Notes: generated from the letters alone by a model not told the origin. Numbered from the stretch's first letter, positions 43,990-54,393 are shown. The stretch: DNA of 64,000 nt from Ganoderma boninense (GCA_002900995.3 CM035312.1:2996602-3060601), one strand, 5' to 3'. A program made the numbers and translations.

Positions 43990-45293
43990 CGGTGCGCCGG
44001 TCTCGATCTCGATCCCGCTCACACGGCCGCCGATACGGCTCGCGGCCGCGCAACGGCGACAACGGAGGAGGCCCCTCCTCCTTGCCATACAATGATCCTG
44101 CCGTCCTCCAGGTACGCGAGTACCCCCGGATGGACGCCAGGGGGGGAGGGAGCGGCAGCGGATCGTACACCCCGCCCCGCATACTTCAACGGGACGTACG
44201 GTCCTCCCCCGCCGCAATACAACTACGGTCCCCCAGGACCCGGATACGCCTACGGACGCCAGTACGGGTACGCGCCATACCCGCCTCGCCACGCAGCCTA
44301 CCCACCGACCCGAGGGCCGGTGGAGTTTGGGCCCTGCCCGTCAACCACGGAGGAGATCGATCGGCTTGTAGAAGAAGCCAAGCGACCAGGCTCGGGGCGG
44401 ACCGCCGTCAACAAACTGCGGTACTGGTCCGCCATCGCCTCGGAGCCCGGGCACGACCACTCCCTGACCGAGAAACACCTCTGCCGGGTCTGGAGGGTCC
44501 CCCAGTGGTGGGTCGCGACGTTCCAACCGGGACGCCTAGCCGCGCAGTCAGCGAAGAAGCCAACGGGCCAATCGCAGCCCGCTCTCACGGACCCAGTCAG
44601 CGACTGGGTCGCGTTCCTCACAAGACACCCCGACATGGTGCCGCGCGGCATCAGGCGCGACCCGGACACGGGCGTGTTCAACACGCATAGCATCCAGGGA
44701 AGCCTTTGGATGCGCCAACTGCTCGATATACCAGCCCTCCAATGGAAGCACTGGCGCAACGAGATCTGGGAGCTGCTCGCTCCCATCTTCTCGACGGACT
44801 CGTACGCGAGCGAGCTTCGCGACCGCGAGCTAACCCCCGCGGCCAAGATGAAGATGACTCCCTATCTGGGACCCTTCCCTGCGACGGCCAACTCGCTCAT
44901 CCGCCACCTCGCCCTCGAATGTGGCCTCCAGCCCGAGCACGTGGACCCCGCGCTGGTCGCTTGGGCCGACCACTGGATCGAGACGAGCCCCATCCCCGAG
45001 GAGGCGTACAACATGGGCCCGCCGGCCACCGCTGGCCCGTCCGGCGCAGACACCGCTGCACCGGCATCTACCCCAGCCGCCACGACCGAGGCAGAGCGGT
45101 CGCCGGGCTCGTCCACCACCAATGCCGCGGGACATCCCCCCTCGACGTCGACCACCGCGAATGCCGCTCCGAGTCCACCGCGAAGGGCGACGAGGACGAC
45201 GACATGAACGGCTCGACCCCTCAACCCGCGGCCGGACCCAGTTCCTCGTAACTGGATTGCCCTCGACAAGGCCGGCCCGACGTGATCACGGCT

Positions 45294-45318
45294 CCCACCG
45301 CATTTCCCGTGCGGTGGG
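45294..45318 (+). other. perfect 9-bp stem-loop near the element's 3' end
   Basis: CCCACCGCA and TGCGGTGGG pair around a 7-base loop (45303-45309) in the 3' untranslated region of the retrotransposon. It could mark a transcript-end or packaging structure, or be chance in GC-rich sequence. Confidence 0.5.
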
Positions 45319-45433
45319 CCTTTGCATTCCGGACGCCCGCCCTTGAGCGGCGTCCGCCACTAGCCCCCGGCAGGCGTTCGTCGTCTGTCTAAATTTTCGA
45401 ACATGGGCTTGCTCCCACCGGGGGGTCATTCCT

Positions 45434-45444
45434 GTGGGGGAGGG
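45434..45444 (+). promoter_or_regulatory. polypurine tract
   Basis: GTGGGGGAGGG immediately precedes the 3' LTR (TGTAAGG), the expected position of the plus-strand primer for reverse transcription. Confidence 0.8.
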
Positions 45445-45696
45445 TGTAAGGCCTCCGCCTCATCCCTAATGAGGCAGGCCTCGGAACGCCCGTCGGAGTT
45501 CCCAATCGGGGAACTGTATAGTTAGTGGCGGGGTGGCTGAGCGCGCCCCCCCGTCTTGGCCTCCCGCAAGGGAGAGTCTTCCTTAGCTTTTACTATCACA
45601 CCGTTTGTACGTTCGCCTGGAGTTATATACTCGGTACTACGTATATTCTGCGTGATCAAAGCTCCACCCCGCCAGACGCCCGGCGGGAACTTTACA
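45445..45696 (+). repeat. 3' LTR, 252 bp
   Basis: Identical by eye to the 5' LTR; followed at 45697 by the second CTCGT target duplication. Confidence 0.93.
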
Positions 45697-45923
45697 CTCG
45701 TCGTCGCCGTCGTGAAGATCCTCGGACCACTTGGACCCCTCACTCGCTCGTCCCGCAGATGACCCAAGGCACTCAGCGTCCTGCAGCCACCTCTGCTGCT
45801 GCGACGCCTTTCGGGACCCGGGATGAAGACGCTCCGGGACAACGAGCCACGTCGGCGAGGAGTTCTAAATCCACGGAAGACCTTCCAGGAGTCGTCAGTC
45901 TTAAGGTTGAATGTCCACCTTAA
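45697..45923 (+). pseudogene. 3' part of the split hypothetical ORF
   Basis: After the target duplication the frame reads RRREDPRTTWTPHSLVPQMT and continues Ala/Thr/Ser-rich to a TAA at 45921-45923. It is in the same frame as the piece ending at 32107, which dates the retrotransposon insertion to a time when this frame was open. Confidence 0.55.
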
Positions 45924-46418
45924 TATTGCGGCCCCCTCCCCGCTTGCCTCGAGTCACATCTTCAAGTTTTGTTTCCTTGAGTCAAAGCAGTTATGTTTGG
46001 AGGTTTTGTATCCTCGGCTCCCTCGAATGTGGTTTCCTCTACATTATGTAGGTATGGCCACACATCATTTTGCCTCCTGATTTGATCTAGTAGTGCATAC
46101 GATCCTGTGTGAAATGGACATGGTGCTGTGAACACAAGCTAATCATTATGTCGATTCTCTCAACCGGGCTGTGCCTCAAGGGCCTTAACCGTCGCGCTCT
46201 GAACCGTCAAGCAACAGAGGCTGTAAAAATCATGATCTTATTGCTGCGTCAGTGAAATAGGACATGCCTACGTGATCCTCGTGCCAGAAACCCGGATCGT
46301 ATGGTAAGTACTAGAGGAATAAAATCCACGTCTGTATAGTATCCGATCAAGATGTCGAACTCACGGCTGAGAACTTGACATCGGCCATTCCCTTTCCAAC
46401 TTGGCAAGGCAAGTTCGT
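45924..46418. other. junction between repeat island and gene-dense region
   Basis: No gene. Contains the 3' flank of the plus-strand split ORF and the 3' untranslated region of the minus-strand kinase gene (convergent arrangement). Confidence 0.45.
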
Positions 46419-49400
46419 TCACCACGACACCGAAGAGGCGTTGGACGCCCTCCGCTTCCCCCGCAACCGCACGCTCTTGCCTCCAGAAAAGTTCGACCAC
46501 CAACTTCTCACCTTCCCGCTCAACCTTCCCCACGAACCGCGCGACGACCATGGGCTCGCAACGGTGTCGCTCGAACCTGTCACGGCAGTCGACGTCGACG
46601 CCTCGCTACCACTACTGCTGGTGGGCCTCGCAGACCGACGGCGAAGACGCGGACGTGAGGGCGAGGAAGTTAGGCTGCCATCGCTACCGGAGGATCCGCA
46701 TCGACGCGAGGGCATGGAGATGTCCAGCGTGCTCTGCATGTAATCCAACATAGGAGGCTCCGTGCGTCCCGCCATTGACACAGTCGTAGTAATAGTCAGG
46801 TCCGTGTCCGTGGGCGAATCGAAGAGTGTGGCGGAAAGTGAATGGTCGTGGCAAGCAGACGTTGACCATGAGCTCGGACTGTCCCGCACGTGCGAATTGA
46901 GCGATTGAATGTCGCACTGGAAATCGGAAGGCACTGTCGGAGGAGAAGAGCCGACGGGAGAGCACATCGTCGCCTCCGCGCTGGCATCAAAACTCGAGGC
47001 GGCATTGTCATCGACCGGGATGTCCTGGATAGCTATCTTCATGATCTCGAGTGCCTTTGCGATGTCGCCAGAATCGAAGGACAGCACCTCTGACGATGCC
47101 ATAGGGTCGTCTAGCACTTCAGAGAGACTAGCAGAGCATGAAGTGGTTGAAGACGAGATCCCGTCGGCCGGAGTGTCGAGTCCTGGACGCGCCCTGGGTT
47201 CGTGTAAGTCCAGCTTACTGGCCGCCGTGTGGTGGTGAGCGACTGCACATGTCGATGACATCGAGGACGTCTTTGAAGAGGGAATAGCACCATCGAATAG
47301 CCCTTGCACGACGATGGCGGAGTGGGACTTGCACGAACTGAGGGGAGCAACCACGCTGGAAATGTTACAAATCGGCGAGGGTTGGACGGAGGGGCAGGTC
47401 ATGAAGTCGTTCTGAGAGCAAGGTACTGGCCATCCCATGACTTGGAGGATGTCCGTAGTCGGTTCCCAGTCTGGGGAGACCTTGTACATGCTGGTTGTGG
47501 ATACGGCGGGTTGGAAACTGATCTCTGGGGAAGTCCAATCAAAGAAGGGAAAAGGAGAGTCCTCGTCAGTATATGGTTCGCCAAAGGTGGCAGATCGAGC
47601 GTTGTGGGTCTGAATACGATGTTAGTGACGAGTGTTGTGGTCCATTCAGGAGTTGGCGTACTGGTTCAAAATGGTCGAACACTATGGGCGTTGGAGGCTG
47701 CGACTTGATCAAAACATCATCCCAGTCGCTGTGAAACTTCCGTTAGACCTACTTTATATGGACTCTGCGATGAACTCACATCAAACGGAACCATGCATGC
47801 GCCTTTATCTTATCCCAGTTCGGACGCTTCTTGGGGTCCTTGTCCAAAATCTTCAACGGAACTCTTAGTTTCAAATTGATAAGGGCCAGATTGAAGCCGA
47901 CGTACCAAGCACAGGAGGTCAGTAGCCTCTTCGCTAACATCGCCATCGACCTCCAACTCCGCGCGCAGGGTGCGAACGATAAGGTGTTCAGGCTCGTCGT
48001 CATTCTTCATACCGAACGGAAGCTGATATGTTGTATCCCTCGCGGTCAGTTAGACTTCCAAGGTACGAACCTGCGACGCACACGCACCTTGCCATGCAGC
48101 AGCTCGTACAGAATCACCCCAAACGAAAAAATATCTGCCTCATACGAGTACCATCCGTCCGAGTCCAGGCCATATACCTCCGGCGCGATGTACCTTGGCG
48201 TCCCACAAACCTTCTTCGCCTCGTCCTTGATGCGCGGCATGCAGTCGGGGCTTCGACGGTCCTCGGGGAGCATCCACGCACGCACTCCAGCCTCGCGCCA
48301 TGGCTGCTCGGTGGTCGAGCGTCCAAAGGTGCGGCACAGGCCGAAGTCACCGAGGACGACGTCATGGCGGGAGTTGAGAAACAAGTTATCGGGCTTGATA
48401 TCGCGATGGAGAATGCGGCGTTTGTGCAGCGCTTCGATGGAGACTGCCTGATGTACATTGTGAATGACTGAATGAGTGGAAGGAAGGTTCGGGGACGTAC
48501 GATCTGGGCAGCGTACTGGCGTGCCTCGTCCTCCTCGTACTTTCCCACTTCGCGCATCTCAGTTCTGAGGTCGCCATACGCATAAAGGTCCTGCAGGCGA
48601 AGTAAGATTCACGCAAAACCTTTAGCCACAAGAACACTCACCGTTAGTATATAGAAGTATTTATCGTCCTGGAACGTTCCCTGCAGGTTGACGAAGCGCG
48701 GGTCGCCCGCCACCACCTTGAGCGCGAACTGCTCCGCGAAGAGGTTGCCGTAGTATCCGTTCTTCGTCGCGCTCTTTGGCACAGCCTTGAGCGCGTAGAA
48801 CACCATCTTCGCGCGGTGCTTGACGAGGTACACGTCGCCTTGCGCGCCCTTCCCGAGGAGGCACAGGACGAGGAACTGGTCTATGCTGAGCTTCTCGGGT
48901 TCCGAGCTCGAGTTTGAGCTAGTAGATGAGTCTTCGTCGCTGTCGTCATCGTCCTGGAATAAACCTGACCAGGAGAGCGGTTCGGGGGACAGCTCGCTCA
49001 CCGGCTCCGCAGGAGAGGGAGTGGCAAGTAGGGCAGAGCTCGCGGTGGACTTGACGGGGGGCGGAGGGGGCGGAGGAAGACCGGCGATGAACTTGCGCCG
49101 CTGCTCTGGGGAGAGAGACTTGAGCTTCGGCTCCTCGGGTTGGACGCGTCTCGGGGACTTGAAGGTCGGAACAGTGAGCCTAGTCTCGTCGATAGTCTGG
49201 GGTTGGAGCTCGACAGGTGTGGTGGAACGTTGTGCGACAATGATGGCATCGGCAACGGGGAAGTGTTGGACATCGCAGATAAACTGCCAATCTCTTCATG
49301 AACCACGCGTTCCACTGTGAATGCGCCAGGTGACGCACCTGGCTATCAGGGCTTCCCTCCTCCATGTACATATGCATGTCCTCGATTGGAGGGATGATTG

Positions 49401-49500
49401 TGATCCTGGGAACGGAGTCGATGTCGATGTCGTCCGTCAGGGATTTGAGTTTGCAGAAGAGGCCGAAGAGAGGCTTGAAGGAGAAGGAGAAGCGCTTCAT
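46419..49500 (-). CDS. Ser/Thr protein kinase with AGC-like features, 901 aa, eight exons
   Basis: Exons: 49500-49339, 49283-48642, 48590-48501, 48447-48088, 48022-47913, 47863-47780, 47728-47662, 47609-46419. All junction phases close, giving 902 codons including the stop. The kinase domain starts near residue 189 (LSIDQFLVLCLLGKGAQGDV): glycine loop G198-x-G200-x2-G203, Lys220 in FYALKAV, likely Glu238, HRDIKPDN with catalytic Asp314, DFG at 332-334, APE in RYIAPE and a DIFSFG block. The segment from DFG to APE is about 55 residues, longer than usual, with a Pro/Arg/Asp-rich insert. A segment after the domain (DWDDVLIKSQPPTPIVFDHF) resembles an AGC-kinase C-tail. The N-terminus is Pro/Ser-rich and the 397-residue last exon is Ser/Thr-rich and likely disordered. 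Intron 5 uses GTGCTT, chosen because it alone keeps frame. A second in-frame ATG lies at 49512. Specific pathway not determinable. Confidence 0.9.
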
Positions 49501-49512
49501 CGTTTGCTGCAT

Positions 49513-50139
49513 CTGTATCTTGACCTAGGACCGATTGCTTGGTGGCGGTAGAGATGGAGCAGAATAAGGGAGGATCCCGACGTCGGTCTGCGAATGTATA
49601 CCTGAGAGGCTGACGTCGATCGCTGGGCTGACAACTGCTGAGCCGAATTCGGATCGACTTCTGGGAACCGAAACAAAAGCGAAATTTTGCTGTATCGAGG
49701 AAACCGGCAAGGTTGTCCTGATCATGAAGAGCGGATGAGAGCGGATGAGCTGTCTGTCAGAGAGTAAGAGAGTGGCCTGAGAAAAAGCTGGTGCGTTGGA
49801 TGCGCTCACCATGACAAAGGCCGTCCATGTGAAGTGTGTCGAGTGATGTCCTGAGGGTCACGACGTCATCATAAAATAGGCCATAGGCATCTGTGTCTGG
49901 TAGTTCTAGCATATCCTTCAGTTTTCTTTGTTCTTGAAAGAAAGCCTGAGGACGATGAGAGATGGGCCTGGCAAATTCACAGATGAATTGCTCATCAAGA
50001 ATATAATATACAGTAAAAGCATCCTAAAGCAATGGTCAACAAACACGAGGACAAGGGGGCATAACACATACTCAAAGTCGTCGTCGGTATCATCAGCGTC
50101 CCGAATCTCAAGCATAACATAACGTAGACCGATCATCGA
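49513..50139. other. intergenic, kinase promoter side
   Basis: Lies between the 5' end of the kinase gene and the 3' end of the prenylcysteine oxidase gene, both minus-strand. It should hold the kinase promoter. No exon-like frame with motifs was found. Confidence 0.5.
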
Positions 50140-52182
50140 TCAGCAGTCCCATCCGTACACAAAGTCGTCGGCTCGTCTCTCCGCCTCAGGCTCGCTACTC
50201 TCGGTGAGTGGCGGCTTGCACAGACCGGCGTCGAACTGCTCCTGCATGAGCAGCTCCACAACGTTGCGCGACGCAACTGTTTCCGTCTCCATCGTCGAGA
50301 TCAACCTGTACCCATCGTCAGCGCTTCTTCCTAGTAAGCAACAGATAAGCCTGTACATACGGTTCGAACGCGTTCGCGTAGTATAGCCCATCCATGAGCT
50401 TCACAGGCGGGAACTCTGTCGTAGGCGGCAGCACAGGGTACGCATCCCATTCCTTGCGCAACACCCAACCCACCTTGCCCTCGAACATCCCCGAGAGCCA
50501 CTCGTCCGTCAGGCGCGCCTTCGAGAAAATCTTCACGACCCACTCCTCCTCACCCGTAGCCGTCAGGCGCTTCTCGCCCTCTTTGGTGAGGACGTGCCCG
50601 TGGTACGTGAGCGAGTTGAACTCGGGCTCGGCGCGGCCTCGTTGCCGGACACCGTCGTGCGTCGTAAGGAGTGTCCCGGGAGCCTTCGACCCTGCCTGAA
50701 GGTTGAAGTACGTCGCATTGGGTGTGCGCGAGGAGGTACTGAGGAGCGTAACGTGCAGCCGCACGTAGGGCTGCGGCGGAACGGTTGCGAATGAGGACGG
50801 CTCGCCGATGACTTTGATACCGGTTTGGTGGTAGGGCGCCGCGATAATCACAGAGCGGTAGAGCCGTGCGTTGTTCGAGGTTGTGGTTTGGACAATGAAA
50901 GGCACATTCTGGGACAGCTTCGTAATAGATTTCACCTAAAGGAATGTCGGTCTCATGCTGGGATGCGATGGAACAGGGTGGACCAACCGTAGTGTTCAGG
51001 AAGACCTGCGCGCCAGATTTGGCGATGAACTGCTCGAACACCTGCCAGTTTCCGCCCTTCACGCTAGCCGCGCCATTGGCTGCGAGGGAAACCATGCCCT
51101 CGAGAGCATGGATCTTGTCCACATCCTGCACAACAGGCGCGTGTCATTGACAATTGAACGCTGGAGGAGGAAAAGCGCGTGCCTGGCCGTAGTTCACGCG
51201 AGTCGCCGCCTCGACGAGCTCGCGGGAGAAGCGCTTGTCAACCCCTTGCAAATCTAGATATTCCGCCATAGTTTGGGCCGCATGGGCTGTCCAGTCCAAA
51301 TCGCTCACTACCGAGGTGATATTCGACCACCGAGGTGGCGAAGGCCCATACAGAGCCAGGGATCTATCAACCATAGACTTGACGCTAGACGTGGCAGAGA
51401 CGTTGAGAATACCGTCCTAAGGGCGGATAGAGAATGTACTCACAGAGCCTGGGTCTTCGTAGGTGCGTTGAAACCGTATCTCCACAGAAGTTTGATCTTG
51501 TCTAGCCAGTCGCTGTAGAGGCCACTCCCGCCTGTCTAAACGGAGATGAATCTTGTGCATGCGCGAGGCCAGAGTGAAGGTTGCATACCGTCAGGATGAA
51601 CTCGTGACCATCCCAGAGGCCCATAACTCCGTCATCATCACTACCATCGAACTTGACGCGTTCAAGACCGAACTCATCTACTGCGCGCCACATGTTCTTG
51701 TTCACCTTGACGAAGATGGACGCGCCGAGTTCGTGGGGTTCGAGAGACGGGTCATCGTAGGGGTATACAGTCGTGCTGCCTGTCAATCATTTACTCTCGT
51801 TGAACAGGCTGCTCGAGCTAGACACCAAGCGCAATAGAGGGAGGATGTATTGGGATGGCAAGGATGGTTGGGATGGGGAACGGTAACTGCGGTACTCACG
51901 TCCTCCAATGTACGCGTTTTTGTCATACACGTCAACCTCTACATCCAACCCATACCTCTTCTTGGCCTTCGCGATCCAAAACGCAGCGGAGGACCCTGCT
52001 GCACCGGCACCGATGATCGCAATGCGGTTGGGGATGGTCTGGGGCTCCGGGGTATCGCTGACTGTGAGTGGCACTTGCGAGGAGGCACCGGAGAAAAATG
52101 GGAGCTTGAAAGGGAACTGAAACGCGTATGCCGGGAAGAAGGCGGCAGTCGTGACCAAGAACACCACTGGGGACTTCATCAT
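50140..52182 (-). CDS. prenylcysteine oxidase (prenylcysteine lyase), 548 aa, seven exons
   Basis: FAD-dependent thioether oxidase of the PCYOX1 family, which cleaves farnesyl- or geranylgeranyl-cysteine released when prenylated proteins are degraded; animal homologues are lysosomal. Exons: 52182-51900, 51779-51589, 51535-51444, 51384-51183, 51125-50988, 50935-50361, 50305-50140; all phases close (549 codons). The N-terminus is a signal peptide (VVFLVTTAAFFPAYAFQF). The FAD dinucleotide fold is RIAIIGAGAAGSSAAFWIAK (G58-x-G60-x2-G63) with VDVYDKNAYIGGR. Family blocks follow: ELGASIFVKVNKNMWRAVDE, LWDGHEFILT, GGSGLYSDWLD, AATRVNYGQ, GMVSLAANGAASVKGGNWQV, VIIAAPYHQTGI, and the C-terminal GLYYANAFEP. 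Intron 4 is a GC-AG intron (CAG/GCACGC); the other introns are GT-AG. No disabling change seen. Confidence 0.93.
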
Positions 52183-52394
52183 GAGGCCGCCTGGAGGATG
52201 GATACGTAAGAGAGTCGTCTACGAGCATCGTGTCAGGCCCAACATGAACGCCATGCAGCGAATCGAACTGACCCACTAGAATCACGCCTGGGTTCCTCTA
52301 CTTGACAAGCAAGGCTCGACGGATAGCACAGAAAGTGGACGAGCTGAGGCGGAGAGGAGAGAGCGCGGTCCACAACGCGTGGTTGCCGACACGA

Positions 52395-52494
52395 NNNNNN
52401 NNNNNNNNNNNNNNNNNNNNNNNNNNNNNNNNNNNNNNNNNNNNNNNNNNNNNNNNNNNNNNNNNNNNNNNNNNNNNNNNNNNNNNNNNNNNNN
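52395..52494. other. assembly gap, 100 N
   Basis: Exactly 100 unknown bases, the conventional size for a scaffold gap of unknown length. The sequences on either side need not be adjacent in the genome, and anything in the gap (gene 5' end, repeat) is missing. Confidence 0.99.
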
Positions 52495-52827
52495 ACTGCT
52501 CGGTGCTCGAACGGCCTGCTTCTGGTGAAGGCTGGCGGATCTCCACCGAAGGGCGACCAGCAGTCCATCGAGGGATCGGTCCTGCTATATTATTTCCGTG
52601 TCCATCTGGAACTGTGCAACCTATGGAGTCTCAAAGCGGAGCCGTTGGTGTTGCACAATTGCACCCTTCGCGAGGTTCGCACCCCAACCGGCATCACTGC
52701 CAACTAGCTGTTGCTACGCATTACTTCACCGAGGGACTTATGGGCGGCATGCAGGACCGCCGATGAGCAGCCCCGTCGGCTTCAGCGTTCCCTATTTCCG
52801 GCGTGTAATCTGCTCGACCAGCTATAA

Positions 52828-53313
52828 GTATCCCTCCTTCGAAGTGAAACGGCCGCGCTCTTTCTCCTCATCCCCATCTCTTCTAACTATCTTGGCCTCA
52901 ACATCTCATCTCACCTGCCCGCCTTCCAGAACCTCGGCCTGGGAGTATTCGAAAGCCGTGGTCAGGCCCCCCCGAGCATCCCCGTCGCCAATGTAGACCT
53001 CGACCTCGACCAGGGAGTTGATGTCGAGATGGACAGCGCCTCCGACTTGGACTCCTCGTCAGGCTCATCTGATTCATCGTCTGACTCGGACTCGAGCGAC
53101 GGCTCCTCCGACAGCAACTCTGACGACGCCCCCATCCCGCCTTCGACCGTGATTCAGGACCAAACCCTGCTGACCCGCGCTATCAAGCCCCTTCCTGCGC
53201 GCGCAAATGGTCGGAACCTGCGAAACCTTCAAGGCACCGCGAACCCCGACACAAGACCAGAGATAGTCGTGCTCTCCGAGAACAGCGAGGTGGAACGCAG
53301 CACCAGCCCTTGA
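52828..53313 (+). CDS. Ser/Asp-rich hypothetical protein, C-terminal part
   Basis: An open frame without a certain start reads FLLIPISSNYLGLNISSHLP, AFQNLGLGVFESRGQAPP, VANVDLDLDQGVDVEMDSAS, then a Ser/Asp/Gly tract (rich in SSDSD and GSS) and ends VERSTSP-stop at 53311-53313. The first in-frame ATG is at 53029, which would give only 94 residues; the upstream 55 codons read like protein, so an earlier exon, possibly lost in the assembly gap, is likely. An in-frame TAA at 52825-52827 limits this exon on the left. The acidic serine-rich tail resembles casein-kinase-2 target regions in nuclear proteins, but function is unknown. Confidence 0.45.
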   Translation, partial: VSLLRSETAALFLLIPISSNYLGLNISSHLPAFQNLGLGVFESRGQAPPSIPVANVDLDLDQGVDVEMDSASDLDSSSGSSDSSSDSDSSDGSSDSNSDDAPIPPSTVIQDQTLLTRAIKPLPARANGRNLRNLQGTANPDTRPEIVVLSENSEVERSTSP

Positions 53314-54393
53314 CCTTCAACTGTGGTCTTGGGCTCTTGAGCCTGAGGTGCGGCCTCGTCCCCCAGACAGCGTGTACGTTGATAGTACTTCTATGGATGT
53401 TGCATGGGTGTAATAAAATATTCGTGATGGTGGACGTTGGGTGGATGAGTTCCATCCCCTTCCATTCCCTGCTGGCAAGTCACACGCATCTCGTTCCCTG
53501 GGGACCTTCGACATCGACGTCTCGATCTATTGTGATCTTCCCACATCTATTTGGGGACCCGAGGTATCTGGTGTACATGTGCGCTATCATCGTCATTGTA
53601 TTCATGATGAGTAGTTTCTGTGCTGTACTTATGATACAAGTAGTTACAGTTCGTGGGATCTGCGTGCGTTATGTACGCGATACGGAACGAGCCGATAAGC
53701 AAGGAAGACTGTACAGACAAGGAACGCAAGCAAAGAAGCGGCCGCGGCGCGACCGCGCCCGGTGCTTGTACGCTACAGAACAGTAAAATAGCAACGCGAC
53801 GCCTCATACACAGCGGATATCGCAGATATACATTCAGGTAGAAGGGCCGCGATAACATACCGCATCCGGCACGTAAAATAGGGCGGCGCACAGGGGACGC
53901 TCGACGCCACCTATGCGGCCCCAGTGAAAATATATCCCGCCATCAACAGCTCGCGAGAAAATTGAAGTATGAACGAGAAAGGGAGTCTAGGAGGCACGAT
54001 TCGAAACCATGATACATCGAGCAGAAAAAGAGCGGAAGAATAGTGCTGTATGTTTGTGTTGTTGTCGTTCGTTATGACAGGGGTTGGGTTGGGGGAGGGG
54101 GGGGACGGTTTGACCGTCGCGCGGTGCCTGAGGTCGACACCGCTGGACGGCGTCTGAGTCGAGAGTCTATGTGCGTCTGTGTCCCGGAATCGTCGTAATG
54201 CCGCGTGCGCCAGGCCAGCCCGGTCGCTACGCTCAAAAAGACCGGGCAGGTTCAGTCAGAGTTCAGCGTGCTGTTCAGTCCACTGTCCTTCAGTCAGGGA
54301 CCGGGCGTTCACCAACCGAAAGCCCTGGTGAGAAGGGAGAAGAAGGGAAGCCGCAGTTAGTGCCAAGCTCATGCGAACACACAAGGGACCGAG
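53314..54393. other. intergenic, no gene supported
   Basis: Only short overlapping frames (for example 53310-53786 plus, hydrophobic, no motif). The stretch lies 3' to both the plus-strand Ser/Asp-rich ORF and the minus-strand reductase, i.e. a convergent intergenic region. Confidence 0.45.

Larger units (their letters stand above)
40080..45207 (+). pseudogene. additional 3' ORF of the gypsy element, interrupted by two transposons
   Basis: Between integrase and the 3' LTR lies a second gene. The left piece starts at the ATG at 40080 and has a Cys/His-rich segment (HCVAHPEGCSNCDHFLNHLD) and a coiled coil (AAREPNEEMNTLRTQLRAAE) up to NYENP at 40577. After the 2.4 kb insertion the frame resumes as EADVSKEKT; a frame change between 42991 and about 43060 leads to MYDRLDRERENAHRDDERR and a long Arg-Glu/Arg-Asp-rich stretch to 43468. 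After the 521-bp MITE the same frame continues with RSRSRSRS, and another frame change near the G7 run at 44140-44146 leads to YNYGPPGPGYAYGRQYGYAP and a folded-looking C-terminus with EEIDRLVEEAKRPGSGRTAV, FLTRHPDMVPRGIRRD, and WKHWRNEIWELLAPIF, ending at 45207. No membrane segment or signal peptide, so it is not obviously envelope-like. Function unknown; the RS/RE tracts suggest nucleic-acid or protein binding. Confidence 0.75.
32108..45696 (+). mobile_element. Ty3/gypsy LTR retrotransposon (chromodomain type) with extra 3' ORF
   Basis: A 13,589-bp element bounded by identical LTRs and a 5-bp target duplication. It contains a Gag-Pol frame (32432-39952), an additional ORF (40080-45207, itself interrupted), a polypurine tract (45434-45444) and two nested DNA transposons (40578-42981 and 43469-43989). 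Without these nested insertions it would be about 10.65 kb. The RNase H-integrase order and the C-terminal chromodomain place it in the chromovirus branch of Ty3/gypsy, which in fungi often targets heterochromatin. Coding defects make autonomous transposition unlikely for this copy. Confidence 0.93.

Noticed and set aside
40080..45207. Envelope-like (env) gene in the gypsy element
   Set aside because: The position fits, but no signal peptide, fusion peptide or membrane segment is visible; composition is charged and low in hydrophobic stretches.
53981..54030. tRNA T-arm-like GGTTTCGAATC on the minus strand
   Set aside because: No acceptor, anticodon or D-arm pairing can be built around it.
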